Assembly (NCBI GenBank): GCA_030271595.1
Contig: JARXKO010000008.1
Coordinates: 1-18,068 of the forward strand
Direction: 5' to 3'
Source of the DNA: Pseudomonadota bacterium
Lineage (GTDB): Bacteria > Pseudomonadota > Alphaproteobacteria > Sphingomonadales > Sphingomonadaceae
DNA length: 18,068 bases
A program made the position numbers and the translations under genes. The stretch's first letter is position 1, and the number at the start of each line of letters is the position of its first letter. The notes below the pieces were generated by a model. The model did no database searches. It worked only from the letters and a program-made list of their open reading frames with translations, and had not been told where the DNA came from. Positions 15,689-18,068 of the stretch are shown here, piece after piece.

Positions 15689-16123
15689 TTAAAAGACGGC
15701 GGTATAATATTCGTTGCCGACGAAGCCCATCTTCTGGACGTGCGCCTTCTTGGTGATCGCCAGCACCTCATCGACCAGCTCGTAGCGCGCGGTCGCGTCG
15801 GGCTGGAGGTGAAGTTCGGGAATCGGGTTCATCTGCTGCGTGGTGTCGAGATAGGAGCGGAGCTGTGGCTGTGACACGGGCTGCCCGTTCCACAGGATGT
15901 CGCCGTTGGCGCTAATGACCACGGTATTCTTCACCGGGTCGATCACTTGCGGCGGCGGGTTCTGCTGCGCAACCGGGAGGTCGAGCTTCACCGCGTGGGT
16001 CTGGATCGGGATGGTGATGATGAACATGATCAGGAGGACCAGCATGACGTCGATCAGCGGCGTCGTGTTGATTTCCATCATCGGCTCGCCAGAAGCATTG
16101 TCGCTGGTGGTTTGCATTGCCAT
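15689..16123 (-). CDS. exbD: ExbD/TolR family biopolymer transporter (second of two)
   Basis: ExbD proteins form the proton-conducting core with ExbB and pass energy to TonB. This one has 144 residues. A short cytoplasmic N terminus leads into a single membrane helix, TTPLIDVMLVLLIMFIITIP (about 20-39), in which Asp25 matches the essential ExbD aspartate. A periplasmic domain follows, with ELHLQPDATARYELVDEVL and a C-terminal KMGFVG. ATG 16123 is chosen over upstream in-frame codons because GAGGAG (16133-16138) lies 9 bases before it and the family similarity begins there. It lies 17 bases after the first exbD. It is the last gene of the operon, with the terminator downstream. Confidence 0.94.
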   Translation of the reverse strand: MAMQTTSDNASGEPMMEINTTPLIDVMLVLLIMFIITIPIQTHAVKLDLPVAQQNPPPQVIDPVKNTVVISANGDILWNGQPVSQPQLRSYLDTTQQMNPIPELHLQPDATARYELVDEVLAITKKAHVQKMGFVGNEYYTAVF

Positions 16124-16140
16124 TGCGAAATTCTCCTCGG

Positions 16141-16629
16141 CTATTGGGCCCGGACGCCGGCCAGCGGCGGCGGCTCGGAAATGAAGCCGACGCGCTGGAA
16201 GCCCGCCTGCTGCATGGTGATGATCGCTGCGCCGATGCACTTGTACCGCGTGTTGATGTCGCCGCGGATGTGCGCTTCGGGCATATTCTCTTCGGTGATG
16301 TTCTGGACGCCGCCGACCTTCGTGATCTGATCCTGGAGCTTCTTCACCGCACGATCGAGCAGATCCTTCTGATTGATCCTGGTCAGGCCCCAATAGACCT
16401 CGCAGGTATCGCCAGACCCGTTACGAACGCTGAGCGAAACGTTCTCCGGCTTGGTCGTCGTCGCTTCATAGCGCACCTTGGGAAGCGACACCGGCACGGT
16501 TTTCACGATCACCGGGACCGCGATCAGGAAGATGATCAGAAGAACGAGCATCACGTCGGTCAACGGAACCACGTTGATGTCCGACATGGCCTCTTCTTCG
16601 GCCGATTCTGGTCCTACGCTCATGCCCAT
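16141..16629 (-). CDS. exbD: ExbD/TolR family biopolymer transporter (first of two)
   Basis: This is the first of two tandem ExbD paralogues, with 162 residues. The N terminus is acidic (ESAEEE), then SDINVVPLTDVMLVLLIIF begins the single membrane helix with Asp25 at the functional position. The periplasmic domain is longer than in the second copy and has two cysteines (DTCEVYW and RYKCIGAA) that could form a disulfide; the second copy lacks them. ATG 16629 and an in-frame ATG at 16623 are both possible starts, and no strong ribosome-binding site distinguishes them. It is separated from exbB by 82 bases containing a strong hairpin. A TolR identity is unlikely because exbB and tonB are adjacent and tolA/tolB/pal are not. 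Confidence 0.93.
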   Translation of the reverse strand: MGMSVGPESAEEEAMSDINVVPLTDVMLVLLIIFLIAVPVIVKTVPVSLPKVRYEATTTKPENVSLSVRNGSGDTCEVYWGLTRINQKDLLDRAVKKLQDQITKVGGVQNITEENMPEAHIRGDINTRYKCIGAAIITMQQAGFQRVGFISEPPPLAGVRAQ

Positions 16630-16662
16630 TGGTTAGATTCTTTCTGTTTGTGATCCGCGTTC

Positions 16663-16713
16663 AAGTCGCAGGGAAGGCGGCAGCGTTGCAAGCACCTTCC
16701 CTGCTGGTGACTT
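16663..16713 (-). other. Strong hairpin between exbB and the first exbD
   Basis: GCAGGGAAGG (16668-16677) pairs perfectly with CCTTCCCTGC (16695-16704), giving a 10-bp stem. An outer AAGTC/GACTT pairing (16663-16667 with 16709-16713) includes part of the exbB stop codon. No T-run follows on the minus strand, so full termination is unlikely. It may instead protect the 3' end of an exbB message or act as a processing or attenuation point that sets the ExbB to ExbD ratio. Confidence 0.55.
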
Positions 16714-17464
16714 AACGAGCGGGGGCAGTCGCGGGCCGCGGAGCGGCGGCGGCAGTCTTGGCCGCCGTGCCCGATGCCATTTGCGGCTTAACCGCACCGT
16801 TCGACATCAGATACCCGTGAAGGTCGTTGGTGAACGCCGCGAGATCCTCCATGATCGCCTTGTTGCGGCGGATCAGCCAGTTGTAGGCAAGCACCGCCGG
16901 AACCGCGACCACCAGACCGAGCGCGGTCATGATCAGCGCTTCACCGACCGGACCGGCGACCGCGTCGATCGACGCCTGGCCGGCGGCGCCGATCCTGATC
17001 AGCGCACGATAAATGCCGACGACGGTCCCGAACAGACCGATGAACGGAGCAGTCGAGCCGACGGTGGCAAGGAACGCCAGGCCTTCGCCGAGGCGCGAGC
17101 CGATGCCGCCCTGGCTACGCGCCAGGCTGTTAGCCATCCAGTCATGCTGGTCGATGGCGTTGGTCAGCTTGCCATGCTGGTCCTGGGCGAGGATCGCGTC
17201 TTCGACGATCGAGCGATAGGCGCTCTTGGTTTCCAGCTTGTTGGCGGCTTCGCGCAAATTGGGCGAATTCCAGAAGCTCGAGCGAACTTTCTTGCCCTGA
17301 TTGATGATCTTCTGCTGCTGCATCCACTTGGTGAACAGGATGTAGAAGGAGATGACCGACATCAGCGACAGGATCGAGAAAACCGAAATGGCGATGATGC
17401 CGCCCTGCTGGAGCGCCGGGATCAGACCATAGGGATTATCAGCTGCGGGTGGGGGTGCTTGCAT
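16712..17464 (-). CDS. exbB: ExbB/TolQ/MotA family proton channel protein
   Basis: ExbB is the pentameric inner-membrane scaffold of the Ton motor. It has 250 residues. Three membrane segments are visible at about 20-46, 128-153 and 174-197. The family block TVGSTAPFIGLFGTVVG has Thr147 and the third helix has Thr180, matching the two functional threonines of E. coli ExbB (148 and 181). The large loop between the first and second helices is cytoplasmic. The C terminus is an Ala/Pro-rich tail (about 229-250), probably disordered. ATG 17464 has AAAGGAAG (17473-17480) 8 bases upstream. It lies 44 bases after tonB. A TolQ assignment is disfavoured by the tonB neighbour. Confidence 0.95.
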   Translation of the reverse strand: MQAPPPAADNPYGLIPALQQGGIIAISVFSILSLMSVISFYILFTKWMQQQKIINQGKKVRSSFWNSPNLREAANKLETKSAYRSIVEDAILAQDQHGKLTNAIDQHDWMANSLARSQGGIGSRLGEGLAFLATVGSTAPFIGLFGTVVGIYRALIRIGAAGQASIDAVAGPVGEALIMTALGLVVAVPAVLAYNWLIRRNKAIMEDLAAFTNDLHGYLMSNGAVKPQMASGTAAKTAAAAPRPATAPAR

Positions 17465-17508
17465 GACTTGTGCTTCCTTTTGAAATCTATCGTTGTCGTT
17501 CGTGAACT

Positions 17509-18068
17509 TTAGCCCTGGAGACGCCAGGTAATCGGCGGCGTCGTATAGGAGTCCGACGTCGGGTTGCCATTGCTGTCACGCGCTGGCGTGAACTTGGCGC
17601 GGCGGCGAAGGATGCTGCAGGTTGCCGCATCGAGCGCGCCGTTGCCGGTTGAGCGGATGAGGTTGCAACCGCTCACGCGCCCGTCAGCCCCGATGGTCAG
17701 CGTCGCCTGGGCCGTTCCCTCGGCACCAGCGGACTGGGCCGAAGCCGGATAATCCTCATCGCTGAACAAGCCAACGACGCTGCCCCTGGCGGTCGCCGAC
17801 TGAACCTTGCGCGGCGGCGGCGGCGGAGCCGGTGGAGACGGAGCAACGGGTGGAATAAACGGCGGCGCAACCGGAACCACCATCGCCGGCTGCTGCGGAG
17901 CGATGTTGACAATCGCTGGCGGCGTGGTCGGCGGCGGCGGCAAGTTGGGCATGTCCTTGGGCGGCGGGGGCGGCGGCTCTGGGGGCGGCGGCTTTTCCTC
18001 GACGTCGAAGGTCTTCAGGTCCTCGGCCGCCTTCTTGATGACGTTATAAGCGAGGCCGGTGATGATCG
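17509..18068 (-). CDS. tonB: Energy transducer TonB, N terminus cut by window edge
   Basis: TonB spans the periplasm and energises outer-membrane receptors for iron chelates, vitamin B12 and sugars. 186 codons are visible. The frame stays open to the right edge and begins IITGLAYNVIKKAAEDL, so the inner-membrane anchor is mostly outside the window. Two proline-rich stretches follow (18003 to 17953, then about 17950 to 17812), the periplasm-spanning linker. The C-terminal TonB domain has LFSDEDYPASA, GTAQATLTIGADGRVSGC and AKFTPARDSNGNPTSDS. It carries two cysteines (SGCNLIR and ATCSILR), common in sphingomonad TonB proteins. An in-frame ATG at 17952 falls inside the proline-rich linker and is not the start. 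It is the first visible gene of the Ton operon. Confidence 0.94.
   Translation of the reverse strand, partial: IITGLAYNVIKKAAEDLKTFDVEEKPPPPEPPPPPPKDMPNLPPPPTTPPAIVNIAPQQPAMVVPVAPPFIPPVAPSPPAPPPPPRKVQSATARGSVVGLFSDEDYPASAQSAGAEGTAQATLTIGADGRVSGCNLIRSTGNGALDAATCSILRRRAKFTPARDSNGNPTSDSYTTPPITWRLQG

Noticed and set aside
13767..15692. Very long plus-strand open frame (641 codons) over glmS and glmU
   Set aside because: It is the antisense of two clearly functional genes. The translation is rich in Arg, Asp, Gly and Ala without any family motif, a known effect of high GC codon bias.
16124..16393. Upstream extension of the second exbD
   Set aside because: The extra residues are out-of-frame sequence of the first exbD. 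A good ribosome-binding site precedes ATG 16123.
17812..18003. Repetitive GC tract suspected of being a CRISPR or tandem repeat
   Set aside because: The repetition is explained by proline codons of the TonB linker; there are no regular repeat/spacer units.
17807..18049. Glycine-rich plus-strand frame at the right edge
   Set aside because: It is the antisense of the TonB proline-rich linker; poly-Pro codons read as poly-Gly on the other strand.

Overview
The window is a gene-dense, GC-rich stretch of alphaproteobacterial chromosome, most probably from the order Sphingomonadales (Sphingomonas-like). The grounds are the tonB-exbB-exbD-exbD cluster with a Sphingomonas-type TonB, the lepB-rnc-era order, frequent GTG starts and tightly overlapping genes. 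I see no insertion sequence, phage gene, CRISPR array, tRNA or rRNA. Every stretch is accounted for by genes with strong family matches, and no non-coding gap exceeds about 110 bases. The content is housekeeping, and I do not see a clearly new multi-gene defence or metabolic system. The unusual points are small ones, listed under findings.

Layout. (1) 1-5212, minus strand: a pgi > gor > FAD oxidoreductase (PYROXD2-like) > CaiB/BaiF CoA-transferase operon. All genes are joined by 4-base stop/start overlaps, and the last gene runs off the left edge. (2) 5264-7715, plus strand: lepB > rnc > era, again chained by 4-base overlaps, diverging from pgi across 51 bases. (3) 7712-8413, minus strand: a sirtuin deacylase whose stop codon overlaps that of era. 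It diverges from a thioesterase (8453-8854), and a perfect 14-bp palindrome sits in the 39 bases between them. (4) 8453-11105, plus strand: 4HBT thioesterase, DUF72 protein, dapB and nth. The nth reading frame runs about 120 bases into alr on the opposite strand. (5) 10984-15581, minus strand: glmU > glmS > GFA-family protein > alr, a cell-wall precursor operon. (6) 15632-18068, minus strand: tonB (cut at the right edge) > exbB > exbD > exbD, closed by a clear intrinsic terminator.

How the genes work together. glmU and glmS make UDP-GlcNAc from fructose-6-phosphate, the metabolite that pgi interconverts with glucose-6-phosphate. alr supplies D-alanine, and dapB leads to meso-diaminopimelate and lysine, so three inputs to peptidoglycan lie within about 6 kb. 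gor maintains reduced glutathione. LepB, RNase III and Era serve protein export, RNA processing and ribosome assembly. The TonB-ExbB-ExbD complex energises outer-membrane receptors. The sirtuin/thioesterase pair may be co-regulated and linked to acyl-CoA metabolism, but that is inference from a shared palindrome.
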